Positions 11,027 to 22,057 are shown, counted from the stretch's first letter. The stretch is 64,000 nt of DNA from Hysterangium stoloniferum (GCA_015178975.1 WHVD01000041.1:558001-622000), one strand, 5' to 3'. Notes: generated from the letters alone by a model not told the origin. Made by a program: numbers and translations.

Positions 11027-13366
11027 ATGATATGGCACATTCCACTGCTGGCTTCGATGGGTAGCCCATTTACTCGCAGAAGTAACAACAACTGGCAGCG
11101 CTCCAAACTCTTTTTGCCATGCCCGCCCTGGCTAGTGATCCAAGACCCACTCAGCTTCACTCGATTTTATGCTGGTGTGCACCAGCGCTCGCGCCACTTC
11201 AAGCCTACATGCCGCCACACCCACTTCCTTGGTGCCGAGCTTGGACAACATTTAAGTCCACTCCTCTGTGACGAGTCTGCAGCACCCATTACTATCACCG
11301 GCCCACTTCTTCCCGGCTTCCCATTGGAGGACGTCTTTCCCTCCCAGGATGGCTCTCACTCATCCCAACCACCTCCCGAGCTTGGACAACATTTACATCC
11401 ACTCCTCGGTGACGAGTCCGCAGCACCCACTATTATCGCCAGCCCACTTATTCCCGGCTTCCCATTGGAGGACGTCTTTCCCTCCCCCGATAGCTCTGGT
11501 CTATCCACTGACAGCTCTTCCCTGTCCCCCGAAGTTCACACATCCACTATTTTACCTTGCAGCACTGAGCCACTGCTCCTCTCCATCGAGTCAAAGGCGC
11601 AACCATCTTGGACCTCTGCACTAGCATTGTCCCCTGCTGATGGTGACTTCCTGCTTCCCCATGCTCACCTATTCCCCCCTCAAGGGAATCCTCTGCCATG
11701 CCCCAACTCCGATCCCCATATCAATGCATCTCCAGGTGATGCCTCCATGCTGCCCCGTGTATCCTCTACCCTCAACCAAGATGCATGGGCCTTTTTCTTG
11801 GTGGACTATCTGGACCGACCGTTTGTAGTCGCACTACTGCACATCATTGACCATGGCTGTGACATCGGCTTCAGAGGTGACAGGGCATGTAGCCAATCAC
11901 ATCCTAATCTCCCTACTGCTTCCTCCTTCCCCGATGCAATCGCTTCTGATATTGACACCCAGCTCACACGTGGGCGACTTCGAGGTCCATTTCTATCCCC
12001 ACCTTTACCTCATTTCCGCTCCTCACCACTGGGTGTCGCTGCACAAAAGCATTCCCATAAACCTTGCCGGATCCATCATCTCTCTTGGCCTCGTGGCTCC
12101 TCCATCAATGATGGTATACCAGATTCTGAAGCACATATTAAGTATGATATGTTTCAGACTGCCGTCACTGATCTCATTGAGTCTGGCCCTGGATTGATCA
12201 TGCTCAAATTGGATCTCGAACAAGCCTTTCATCACATTCCTATCCGACCAGCTGATTGGCCACTACTGGGTTTCCATTGGGCAGGAAATTTTTATTATGA
12301 GCTATTCCTTATGTTTTGTCTGTGCTCTGCTCCATATATATTCAACTTATTCTCTGAGGGCCTCCACTGGATCTTACACCGCCATCTTCCTGCCTTCATT
12401 CGGCATTATTTGGATGATTTTTTGCAGATTTTCAAGCCACATACCCCACTTCCCCTTATCCATGCAGCCCTTGAATGGACCCGTGGCTTAGCAAATGCCC
12501 TTGGTCTCCATTTCCAAGAATCTAAGATTGAGGGTCCATCAACCTGCCTCGAATACTTAGGCATTGAACTTGACTCCATGGCTATGGAGGCTCGTCTACC
12601 CACAGGTAAACTGACATATCTGTCAAACCTTCTCATCAAATGGCAGGCCAAGACACATTGCACCCTCCACGAGTTACAGGAACTAACCGGGTTCCTTCAA
12701 TTCTGCTCTCAGATCATCCCTTTCTCCAAAGCCTTCATGCGCTCACTATTCAATTTCGCAATGTCATTCACCTCTCCTTTTGCTCACCACCGTCTTACTC
12801 ACCCTGCATGTCACGACATCACTTGGTGGGCTACTTATGCCCCCGGTTGGAACAGAGTCCATTTCATCTCCCCTGCTCGAACTACCCTCCACATCTTCAC
12901 TGACGCAAGTGGTGCAAAGGGTGCAGGTGGAGTATTCGGCAATCAATGGTTTTCTTGTCGAATTCCTCATCGTTATTCAGGTGCCGACATCCAAGTTAAA
13001 GAATCCTACGCCATTATCCATGCTATTTTATGCTGGGGTCCCCATTTCTGGGGCCATCATGTTATCTTTCATACTGATAACCAAAATGTACATTCCGCTA
13101 TTTCGAAGCTCTCTATCTGCTCATCTCCCACGATGGAACTCTTGCGTCAATTCCTTGGGCTTGCATCCCAGCTTGACTTCCTTTTCGAATCTAAATGGCT
13201 TCCTTCCAAGGAAAATTCCATTGCTGATGCTGCCTCTCGCTTTGAATTCACCTTCATGTTCTCCATCGCCCCCAATCTTAATCTCAAGGCCTCCCCCAAG
13301 GTTCTCTCTCTCAAGTCAACCTACAGCCCTACTGAGCCTCGCCCTATCGTTTCCATTATCTCATAA
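11027..13366 (+). CDS. DIRS/Ngaro-type reverse transcriptase-RNase H, 779 aa, uninterrupted
   Basis: This is a single open frame of 779 codons. Residues about 1-280 are low-complexity, proline- and serine-rich, and contain a tandem 47-residue duplication. The RT follows: HHLSWPRGSSINDGI, then motif A LKLDLEQAFHHIPI with its aspartate, WPLLGFHWAGNFYYELF, SAPYIFN, and motif C YLDDFL with both aspartates. The RNase H then shows IFTDASGAKGAG, a glutamate in VKESYAI, HTDNQNVHSA and DAASRFEF. All expected catalytic acids appear present. The RT makes cDNA from the element RNA and the RNase H degrades the template. It is remarkable as the only long retroelement frame here without nonsense codons. The start at 11027 is simply the first ATG. 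Upstream sequence from about 10975 stays plausible for coding, so the true start could be earlier or spliced. Confidence 0.85.
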   Translation: MIWHIPLLASMGSPFTRRSNNNWQRSKLFLPCPPWLVIQDPLSFTRFYAGVHQRSRHFKPTCRHTHFLGAELGQHLSPLLCDESAAPITITGPLLPGFPLEDVFPSQDGSHSSQPPPELGQHLHPLLGDESAAPTIIASPLIPGFPLEDVFPSPDSSGLSTDSSSLSPEVHTSTILPCSTEPLLLSIESKAQPSWTSALALSPADGDFLLPHAHLFPPQGNPLPCPNSDPHINASPGDASMLPRVSSTLNQDAWAFFLVDYLDRPFVVALLHIIDHGCDIGFRGDRACSQSHPNLPTASSFPDAIASDIDTQLTRGRLRGPFLSPPLPHFRSSPLGVAAQKHSHKPCRIHHLSWPRGSSINDGIPDSEAHIKYDMFQTAVTDLIESGPGLIMLKLDLEQAFHHIPIRPADWPLLGFHWAGNFYYELFLMFCLCSAPYIFNLFSEGLHWILHRHLPAFIRHYLDDFLQIFKPHTPLPLIHAALEWTRGLANALGLHFQESKIEGPSTCLEYLGIELDSMAMEARLPTGKLTYLSNLLIKWQAKTHCTLHELQELTGFLQFCSQIIPFSKAFMRSLFNFAMSFTSPFAHHRLTHPACHDITWWATYAPGWNRVHFISPARTTLHIFTDASGAKGAGGVFGNQWFSCRIPHRYSGADIQVKESYAIIHAILCWGPHFWGHHVIFHTDNQNVHSAISKLSICSSPTMELLRQFLGLASQLDFLFESKWLPSKENSIADAASRFEFTFMFSIAPNLNLKASPKVLSLKSTYSPTEPRPIVSIIS
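11237..11518 (+). repeat. In-frame 141-bp tandem duplication inside the DIRS-like ORF
   Basis: Two copies start at 11237 and 11378 with GAGCTTGGACAACATTTA. The 141-bp period equals 47 codons, so the frame is kept. Shared residues include ELGQHL, DESAAP and PGFPLEDVFPS. Copies differ by scattered substitutions, mostly at third positions, which suggests the duplication has lived under coding constraint. Confidence 0.85.
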
Positions 13367-13785
13367 CAACATCGGGTCTTCATGGCCACATTCACAGACC
13401 ACTTCTCCCAGTCCTCTGGCCTTTCTAAGCTCTGCCCCACTTGGCCCGCGCCTGCTGCCATAGATGCCTGTCTATCATCTGTGGTCGCAGCTGGCTCCCG
13501 CTTTAGACCACAACATGATGTTGTTCACCAGACCGAAGTGAGATAAAGATACCATAATAAGGCAGATTGGGGCACAGCTTTCACTGGTTGGTTAGGTTGA
13601 ATTGAACAGATTGTATTATTCATACATTGTGCTAAGGCTGGGGTGTCAGGCATTTCAGGGCACTGGAAGAAAATCAATTTTTCATAAGCTAGAAGACTGC
13701 CTTCATCATTCTTCAACAATGTCTTTGTGGAATATGCATTCATTATCTGTTAGATTGAGTAATGCTAGCAATGTTTCCCAGGGTC

Positions 13786-13862
13786 AGGTGGTGTAATGGT
13801 TAACACCCCTGCTATACATGTATATGTAGAAGCCCTGGGTTCAATCCCCAGTCCGGCCATTC
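13786..13862 (+). ncRNA. tRNA-like sequence with Pol III A and B boxes (tRNA relic or SINE head)
   Basis: GGTGTAATGGTTAACACC matches an A box and can form a D stem. GGGTTCAATCCCC is a near-perfect B box, closed by a five-base-pair T stem (CTGGG with CCCAG). The preceding GGTCAGG pairs with TCCGGCC with wobble pairs and one mismatch. The anticodon region, CTGCTATACATGTATATGTAG, does not fold into a normal five-base-pair stem with a seven-base loop unless an intron is assumed. I therefore prefer a decayed tRNA or tRNA-derived SINE head to a working tRNA, and no anticodon is assigned. Confidence 0.5.
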
Positions 13863-14120
13863 ATTTTCTACACTTTTAACATTATCAATGGTTTCCAATC
13901 TAGAGAAAAATATAGTAGACAATCTATTACCCTCTTGAAACTAGATCACTGTTGAAATTGTCTTTTTGCAAAAAATATTATTTACATTACTGTAAAGACT
14001 GGCCCGTACATGTCACATATTGTCACACATGTGTGACACTTATGGTGTTGCATAACTCTCATAATGCATCAGCTGAGGGTGGAGATGAGCATTATGCATT
14101 ATGACCTAATCAACTGTACT

Positions 14121-14793
14121 TGCATGTGTTTGTACTGACACCTCAAGTGATCACATGGTGTTCCAGATCCAAATTACTAAGTCCTGGGCTGAGCACAGAC
14201 TGGAGTGTGTGCTTCAGGATGATTCCAGCACTGCTTAATGTAATTCTTTCAAAGTTGCTAGACTGTCAGAGATACAATAATGATAATTGTGGACAAGACC
14301 AAAGGAATAACACTTGTATAACAGATGAAATTATATATATATATTATAAGAAGCTTTAGTACAAGTAAATATTTGTTAAGCATGGATGGGATGGCCAGGA
14401 CTATTTTTACCAAGTCCCCTTCTCAATGGCTTTGAAAGCAGCTATGCATTCCACACCACAAGAAGATCCAGGAACATTTTTTTGTTTCTTTAATACCCAT
14501 AAATACCACTCCAGAACCAAGGACAAAGGCAGAGCCACCAACACTACAGTGGGTATACATATAACCAGTTAGCCCGATTGGAATTGGAGTAAACCAGAAG
14601 TTGAGAATTGATGTTGCCACCTAGCTTGACTTTCAGAGCTCAAGTTCTTTTTAAGTATTGCATAACATGAATAGCAGTGTGCCAGTGAGATATGGAATAA
14701 GAATTGAGGAATTGGGTGAGTTGTTGAATGGCATAAGGGATGCTGGGTCAAGTAGAGATGACTAGGTATAGAGTAGTCAAGAAATTGTATGTA
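14121..14793. other. Non-coding stretch, no feature recognised
   Basis: Short frames only. No recognisable domain, LTR or repeat partner was found for this stretch between the DIRS-like element and the solo LTR. Confidence 0.4.
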
Positions 14794-14798
14794 CAGTG

Positions 14799-16212
14799 TG
14801 TTAGGATCCCATCATTTTGGACCCCTGTGACTTGTTTCTCACCAGAAAACCCTTGTTGTCTCATTATTGGAGCCTCCACCCACATCATTACCCCTTGTGG
14901 TGCCTCTGATACTTGTTTATAGTACACTCAGCCCTGTTCTGTCCCTGCTCCATCCACTCTCCATGTTCCATCTCCACATATACTCTTATTTGCCACCTAG
15001 TATTGTTTCTTAGTACCATACATTAGTTTCTATCTCTCCCCACCTCATTATCACTCCCCTTTGATCCATCCTACACTTCACTTCTCTGATAGGCTGTCAG
15101 GGCAATATATAGATTATATATTTGCCAGTTATTTTTTTGATTTTGGTTTATTTTATTTTATTATATTTACATGTGCATATAACAGTGCAGGCACAGTGTG
15201 AGAATGATTATGTAATCATGCCGCTGCCACTGCCATTGAAAGTGGTCACACTGTCGCGATGCATGGGTACACAGCATAGTTGCAATTTGTGCATTCTGCA
15301 TGGTGGCATGGCCAAGTGATGGCACCAACATAACAATGACAGCATCGCCTATGCCCCAAACATGGCCACACAGTGATATGGTGACATGGCGCAACAGCAC
15401 CCTGATGCCATGCAGCAGTGGCATGGCCAAATGACGGCACCTACACAAGCACCAGCATGCCACACAGATCTGCACAGCGCCGGGCAGGCCTACATAAGTG
15501 CCAAAGCATGGCTATGCACTGTAGGGTGCATACATGTCATTTTTAGTATTTTTCTCAAATTTCTAATAAATAAAAAATACTAAATAAATATTAAATAAAT
15601 AGTATAAATAGTAGACCTGTATGTAACATACTCATTTCTTTAGTTTCAATCTCTGCGGAATCCCACTAAAACAAGTGTGATCTCCCCTGTCATTGAGCTG
15701 TCCCCTCCTCACTTTATATTTCTATATTCTATCTTGTGTTTGGTAACCTTGTTAGCATTGCCCTAACATAGGTCTTCTGATCACCCATCTTGATGTAGTA
15801 TAAAGTTCTTTCCATGTATGTATACTACAGTTCTTCAGTTTGAATATCAACTTCTATTAGCCCCTCTTAGTTGTTTTTCACCTTTTCTCTCATCACTACA
15901 TTATTAAAGAGTGGCCTTTGGCATACCATAACTCTCTACCCTTCAACTCTTAGTGACTTGGCCCCCCAGTCAATTAAGCTAGGTGTTGATTTCTACTCAT
16001 ATTGTACTATTTGCTCTGTTTGAAATACTGGAGCACCCTGACAGTTTGTGTGAGGGCACAACACAGAAGTTGAAGCCAAGCTCCACTACAGTTATAGAGT
16101 CGGACCTCCCAACTAGTATGGTCTCTATCATCAGCCCCCCAATTTAACTCATTTCCTATCATCAGCCATCCAACTTAGAGCATTTCCCCTCTTCCCAGCT
16201 TAGATCTTAACA
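14799..16212 (+). mobile_element. Solo LTR of family 2 with nested insertion, TSD CAGTG
   Basis: It begins TGTTAGGATCCC and ends AGATCTTAACA. The five bases CAGTG occur immediately before (14794-14798) and immediately after (16213-16217), marking a target-site duplication. At 1414 bp it is about twice the 723-bp copy at 27234-27956. The extra material, about 15095-15700, is a GC-richer core flanked by AT-rich runs with TTTAGTATTTTT and AAAAATACTAAA near 15543-15583. This is likely another small transposon. No internal retroelement genes remain. Confidence 0.75.
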
Positions 16213-16442
16213 CAGTGGCTCAAAAAACTGCCCTAATGTTTTGTGCCTTTGTAAACATAATTACATGGGAATGATCTAGCAACCTTCAAATGATGACTTG
16301 GTGGGATAAAATGGTCTTTTGTACCCAGTTATGAGAGCCACCCATCATTGATGTGAATCCAATAAAGATACAAATATTTAGAATTAGTGGTGGATTGGGA
16401 CAGTTTTTTTTAGCAACATTTTATCAAATACATTACAGTCAT

Positions 16443-17805
16443 TTAATATTTGGTTTTGCCCTCCTGGCCCTTGAATACAACCTGTAGTCATCTAGGCATG
16501 CTTTCCCATAAGTCTTCAGTGATACTCTCTGTTACGACTGTGTTGCAGCCCTATTGGTCCCTGAGGTTATCACCACCTATCAATTTCAAGTTACTGTTCA
16601 AGTCATCACATCAGAAACCATCAGCCCCCGATGCTGACGTATGCTTTCACGGTGATCAAACTCCGTTTATGCCCACATCAAAATATACTCGAACTATCTG
16701 GTTAAACTCTGATACATCCCTTTTATTATGATGATCCGCTCTATCCTATGTTTCACATATGTCTATATATATTTGTAACCCTCTAACTATTTCCTTTCTT
16801 CATAATTCCGCTCTCAGTTATCTCACAGCCTCTGAGCTAATAGTAACCTCCCATTCCTAGTCAAGTTTATTTGTCAATACCATGTTCCGCTCTCCTCCCA
16901 GTTAGTATTTTCTAGACACCTGTTACTTTATATGAACCCGCTGTAGTTGTAGTTACTAGGCAATCAGAATATCAACTCAGAATACCCTCTTACGCCTCCA
17001 GAAGTCTCATATTAAGAATTCCATCTTCCACCTTCACGTGCACTCGCTCACTCTCGGTCCCTGACCCCTTGGCCCGACACTTGACTTAACCTTTGGTCCC
17101 AATTGGTATTACACCAAAAGGAACTCGTTAGGATTAGTCTTCACCCGTCTGAAATTTAAGGACACTCAATGGATATTTGTGGGGGTGCAGCACATATGCT
17201 GAAGCCAAGTCCTTCCGATCGGTCCCTGTCGGCCAACCGACTTTAGTTAGTTTTCAGTTCTTAACACTCTCCCATTCAACTGCTGCCCTTTCCAACAATT
17301 GTCAAACACCCAATGTTGGCACATCATATGCTAAAATATCATGCTTCAAGAGAGTCAAAAGGTGCTCAATTGGATTGAGGTCTGGAGATTGTGTAGGTCA
17401 TTTCAAAACTGTGATTTCCTAGTCTTTAAATCACTTTGGGCAATTTGGAGGTGTGCTAGTCATTGTCTTGCTGGAATATTAATTCCCTTGCCAGGAATTT
17501 CCAATCTCTGAGCACTCTCCAGTAGCTCCTCCTCCAAAAATACTGAGATATTGGTGATTCATCTTCCCCTCAACCTCAGAAAGAACCTCAGGTCCATTCC
17601 AGCCAATCCATCCCCAGACCATGATTCAATCTCCTCCAAACCCTATTATTGCCTCCCCCTCCCTATCTCCAAATGATTCTCCAGGCTTCTTCCAGTAATA
17701 TGTCACCTGTCTGACCCAAATCCATTGAGTTTGGTCTCATATGACCAAATGACCCTCTTCCAGTCCTCTACAGTCCAGTTTTCATGCTTCTGAGTAAATG
17801 CCAGA
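16443..17805 (-). pseudogene. Tc1/mariner transposase relic, 5'-truncated, split by a solo LTR
   Basis: On the minus strand the sequence reads LAFTQKHENWTVEDWKRVIWS (about 17805-17745), QSPDLNPIEHL near 17375, and, after the inserted LTR, DLWESMPR then LQVVFKGQEGKTKY with stop TAA at 16443-16445. These are classic Tc1-family landmarks from the catalytic DDE domain to the C-terminus. Between them are many stops and frameshifts, including TGA for the Arg after ESMPR. The N-terminal helix-turn-helix half is absent: at about 17805 the sequence passes directly into retroelement gag. A TIR-like stretch GGATTGGGACAGTTTTTTTT lies at about 16391-16410. Confidence 0.8.
16530..17266 (+). mobile_element. 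Solo LTR of family 1 (gypsy), TSD CTCTC, inside Tc1 transposase
   Basis: It starts TGTTACGACTGTG and ends CAGTTCTTAACA. CTCTC precedes it at 16525-16529 and follows it at 17267-17271. Its 737 bp match the LTRs at 26444-27186 and 40362-41081. It carries the family's TATA region, the self-primer AATCAGAATAT near 16969, and the GAAGCCAAGTCC stretch. It interrupts the transposase reading shortly before its C-terminal ESMPR motif, so it arrived after the Tc1 element. Confidence 0.88.
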
Positions 17806-18870
17806 TTGGGTCCAAGTTTGCCTGTAAGGTCTGGTTTTTTGGTTGTTGCTGTTTACCAGATTGCTGACCTCTGCTGCTGTTACTGGATTGTTGTTGGAAG
17901 ACTTCTTATCAACCTTCTAGTCAGATTGTGTGGAATTTGAGTTGTTATTAGATGAGCTATTGTTGTTGGGCTCCTTTGTCAAGGACTTGTTAGTCCTGTC
18001 TGCAGGATTCTCATGGGAAATTTCTGTGTGACATTCCCAATAATTGTGTCCATATTCTGAGTTTTGAAGTGCATGTGGGACAAAGTCTTTATTTTGCCAT
18101 GTTTGTCCTTTGAGACTTCATCCTGGAGGTGGGAGGGAAAACTGGAGTAAAACTGGTGATGGGGTGTGAGTTGCCCCATTGACAACATGCTGTGAGGTTG
18201 TTGAACTGCACGATGTAGTCAATGATGCACTGATTGTCCTTCATATGAAGATTGTTGAGACTGTTCTTGGCTTCTCTGGTTGGAATGTATGGGCCAAAAT
18301 TCATTTCCAGTTCTTCAATGAATGCATTCCAATCATGGAGCCAAATGAGCTCTTCTGAGGTGAGTCCACTGAATGCAGGTTTGAACCATTTTAATGTTGA
18401 TCCTAAGAGGTATGAAAGGCATAGTTGACCTTTTGGGACTCTGGTAAATGCAGCTGGTTGATCACACAAATTGAAATGACACTGCATGAGAAAGGTTGAC
18501 AATGTATTAAAATTCAAGCCAGTAAAAGGTTCCAGTGCATTGATTTTTGATCAGATGGGTTCCTGGCCTTTCTTATCATTGGCCATGATATAATTTATTA
18601 GTGTCTCTGAAGTCCTTGATAATAACTCAGGAAGTGAGTTCCGGTTCCAGTATAGGGACATTGCTATCTTCATCAGCATCCACAGATTCTTCTGAGTTCC
18701 AGAATTTCCTTGAAACATGATTCATCCATGAGGGTCAGCTTGGCCAGTGGTGTCTGGGTAGTGTACAGGGCAAGTGGGGATCAGAGATTAGCAGGCCCTG
18801 GTATGTTTGACTGTTTAGACACTTTCTCTCTTGGAGACATTACAGAAAATGATCTTTGGATCAGAATACA
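17806..18870 (-). pseudogene. Decayed gypsy gag fragment (family 1)
   Basis: The longest open piece (18089-18517, 142 codons) reads TFLMQCHFNL, FSGLTSEELIWLHDWNAF, ELEMNFGPY and DYIVQFNNL. It aligns along its length with the gag proteins at 25242-25970 and 41120-42290. The poly-Asn/Lys tail typical of this gag appears near 17880-17990. Upstream on the same strand (18600-18780) is the acidic N-terminal region, and at about 18865 an LTR-end-like CTTAACAGTGTATTCTGAT. Stops and indels make it non-functional. Protease and polymerase are absent. Confidence 0.75.
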
Positions 18871-19254
18871 CTGTTAAGCTCAGGGCTTATGGGCAGAACC
18901 TGTGAGATCTTTGTCATCTAGGGGGTATGGGATATCCAAACAGAGTCCAAGTGATGAATCATCCTTGACAATATAGAGTGATATTATGGGATTGGATCCA
19001 GGGCCCAGCAGCATACCCAATTCCTAACAATTACTGGTAAAAGGACTAGTCCAAAATAAATTAGTAGTGTTTTTACAAGAACCTAATCCAGATGAAACAA
19101 ATACAAATTGGACAGATAAAGGAACTTACTAGAAATGACAAAATATATAACAGAGATCTGTTTACAGCTGATCATAACTTTAATGAGGAGGAATCCATTA
19201 CACCCAATTATGTATATAAAAGATATATAATATCATGACATTGCAACCCATGAT

Positions 19255-20345
19255 TGATTGACTGACATTACCTACTATTACCAAATAAAAATGGGATAGT
19301 TGTGATTTCTCCATCATAATTTTGTGTCATATGTATATACACAACTGGGTATCATTAAATGTCACCTACATGCAACATGCATTTCTGTTGACATTGTATG
19401 ATATCTTTTCTTGCCATTACCATATGCCTCTGAGTCAGGCAATGTGGCTCTCACCTTCTGTGACATTGCTTTGTGGCTACCTATGCATACATTGTAGTTT
19501 CCAATCAAAGATTTGACCATTTTGTTGATAGCACTTCACCTTCATTAACACTGTGTCACTGTGTCTTACCTCATTAGTGCTTTTTTCATTTGGAAAATAG
19601 AGGGTTTGTCAATGGAAGTAATGTTATCTTTACTGGCACAAAGCAGAATGTCATACACATGTCCATGTTACATGTCCATGTTACATGTCCCTATACATAA
19701 ATCAGTTATTTCACATATGCCCTGTAGTGTCAACATGAGGTGCATTTTGATACTCATTTGAGTCAAACTGCAAGTCATTCTCCATTCGCCTAGACATATC
19801 TAATCAAGTAAAACAATTTTGTCTCTCAACATTCCAACCATTTACATTACTTTTCTTTCCATTTTCTCCTTGTGGCTTACAGTACAGTTCCCCCATTACC
19901 TCTCTGGGTAAATATTCTACTTTTGGCTAGCAGAATCTTGAACTCCATTTGACAGCATTCTTGAACATGGTTAATTCAACTAATTTCCCTCAGCCTCCCA
20001 GCAACATTTAGGCTTACTAATCACATTAATTTGAAAGTTTCATTACTGAAATTCTGGCTGGTTTAGGTTATTCAAAGCTCACATTAATAGTACACACAGT
20101 TAGTCAATGTTTAAATAAACCCTTGGAAACCTGACTCCTGAGCTTTTGCTCTATTTACATATTCTGTAACAACTAGTAAATAAATTCAAAGCATGCAAGA
20201 AGTGAAAGCATATTGCAAGTTTACACTTACTTGTCACAGGTATATTCAGATCCTAATATTTATTCTTAAAAGAGCTTGTGTCACATTGAATTTGACAGAG
20301 CTTGTCAAGAACAAAATAAATATTGGTTTTAACAGTTTAAACTTA
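19255..20345. repeat. Dispersed repeat X, copy 1 (carries an empty insertion site at 20190-20194)
   Basis: This is the reverse complement of two blocks elsewhere, about 43065-44010 and about 40180-40361. The latter two are separated only by the gag-only retroelement. Shared stretches include ACATGTCCATGTTACATGTCC, CCCTTGGAAACCTGACTCCTGA and GTGTCACATTGAATTTGACAGA. No coding signal is visible, and its nature (old transposon or non-coding duplicate) is unknown. Confidence 0.75.
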
Positions 20346-20940
20346 ATAGTGCAGCTAATCAACCTATGGAGGATAACCCAAAACTTTAAAAGTTATTTAT
20401 CCACTAAAGTGTATATATTTATATTGTTTGTTGTAAAATTAATATTTAATCAAATTCAGTTGATTAGGTATCACTCTGAAGAATGCAAAAATATTAATAT
20501 TTATCCTATATCTGACAAAATTTAGTCAAACAATCATCTGTAGATTATTCTTTTGGAATAAATTGCACAATGGGGATTGGTACCCCAGATAGTTCTGGTT
20601 AACTCTCTAAACCAACTAAATTTAAATTATATGAAATATATTTGAAAGTTTGCTTGTATACAAGAGAATACATCATAACCCAAAGATTAAGTCATAACCC
20701 AAATAATCTTGTTTAACCCAAATAATCTAGGTTAACCCAAATAATCATGTGTAACTATGTCATTTGTGTGTATTTTAAAAGGGCATACATATTTTAAAGA
20801 TGAAATTTCAGGTAATTAAATATAAACTCATAGAATAAGTTATCATGGCCAGAAGGAATAGTCTCACTTGGAAAATATGAGGATTATTCAGTAAAATTTT
20901 GTATATTCAATAAAGTGTGACCATCCTCCTATCATGATTT
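20346..20940. other. AT-rich stretch with a short tandem repeat at 20674-20755
   Basis: No gene is seen. At 20674-20755 four imperfect copies of TAACCCAAATAATC with 6-8 bp spacers follow one another. The hexamer TAACCC resembles fungal telomere units in sequence only. Confidence 0.6.
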
Positions 20941-20949
20941 AAATTACTT

Positions 20950-21450
20950 GTCAGGAACCAGAAAACCCATTGGCCTCCAGGGTCCCAGACCCCATCCTAC
21001 ATGCTCCCAACCCTCTATATTGTATAGTTACAACTGGAGTTCCTGCTGGAGCCTGCACATCAACTTGTTTATGCCTGACTCTCTATACGCACCCCACCTG
21101 TCTACACCTAACCCTCTGTGTCTCATACACCAGTCCTCGGACTCCACCAGACTCCAGACTCCACCAGACTCCAGACTCCACCCCATATACACCTGACACT
21201 CTGTGTCTCATGTACCAGTCACCAGACTCTGACTGGACTCCTGGAACCCCTCTAACAGAGCATAGAACCCTGCTCTCGTTATAGTCAAACAGTCTGTCAT
21301 GTGTCTCATGTACCAGTCATCAGACTCCACTGGACTCCGAACTCCACCCTATATACACCCGACACTCTGTATCTCATGGACCAGTCATCGGACCCTGACC
21401 AGACTCCCTGGAACCCCTCTAACAGAGCCCCATTCTGTTATCGTCTAATG
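20950..21450. repeat. Degenerate tandem repeat, CTGACACTCTGTGTCTCATG type
   Basis: At least three imperfect units are recognisable by TCTCATGTACCAGTC-like blocks (about 21120, 21208, 21306 and 21372), each followed by CAGACTCC-rich sequence, and two by GGAACCCCTCTAACAGAGC (about 21243 and 21411). A short inner duplication of CAGACTCCAC occurs at 21145-21182. The open frames here are by-products of repetition. I see no gene. Confidence 0.65.
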
Positions 21451-21701
21451 ACCTGTTATGATTCGTTCTCTGCTCCCATTCCATTCCGTCCCTAATTCCC
21501 AGTTTAGTATTTACTTGTTTCATTTTATGTTTAATAGTTCTGCCTCTCATTAATACTGGATTTGGTATTATTACATTTCACAGTCTATACAAGTCTGCTA
21601 TATTCATGTACTTAGAATCCAGTTTGACCCTCGAACAAGTTACTCCCCTATCCTGATCCAGTCTCTGCTCCTCTCGTCTGTCTGCACACTCGATTCCTAA
21701 C

Positions 21702-22057
21702 GGTATTAACAATAAGCTTGACTAGGAATGGGAAGTTTATGATTAGTTTGGAGGCCGTGAGATAACTGAGAGCAGAATTATGGTAAAAGGAAATAGTTTG
21801 AGGGTTACAAGTATATATAGACATATGTGAAACATAGGATAAAACGGATCATCATAATAAAAAGGGACATATCAAAGTTTAACCAGATAGTACGAGTATA
21901 TTTTGATGTGGGCGTAAACAGAGTTTGATCACTGCGGAAGCATACATCAGCTTCGGGAGGCCGATGGTTTCTGATGTGGTGACTTGAACAGTAACTTGAA
22001 TTGTCGATAGGTGGCGATAACCTCAGGGACCGATAGGGTTGTGACACAGTCGTAACA
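21702..22057 (-). mobile_element. 3' LTR of gypsy A, truncated
   Basis: The LTR starts (minus strand) with TGTTACGACTGTG at 22057 and follows the family 1 LTR until GTTAATACC at about 21702. There the match stops and unrelated sequence begins. About half of the expected length is missing, so no left target duplication can be read. Confidence 0.8.

Larger units (their letters stand above)
10613..14120 (+). mobile_element. DIRS-like retroelement with 25-bp terminal inverted repeats
   Basis: Bases 10613-10637 and 14096-14120 are inverted copies matching at 24 of 25 positions. Between them lies one long RT-RNase H frame (11027-13366). The RT is of the DIRS/Ngaro type (YLDDFL, SWPRGSSINDGI) rather than gypsy or copia. 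DIRS-group elements integrate with a tyrosine recombinase and have inverted or split direct repeats. I find no tyrosine recombinase or methyltransferase in the remaining space. A short frame at 13380-13545 (MATFTDHFSQ...) may be the start of a lost second ORF. A tRNA-like sequence at 13786-13862 lies inside. That the inverted repeats belong to this element is inferred from position. Confidence 0.6.
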
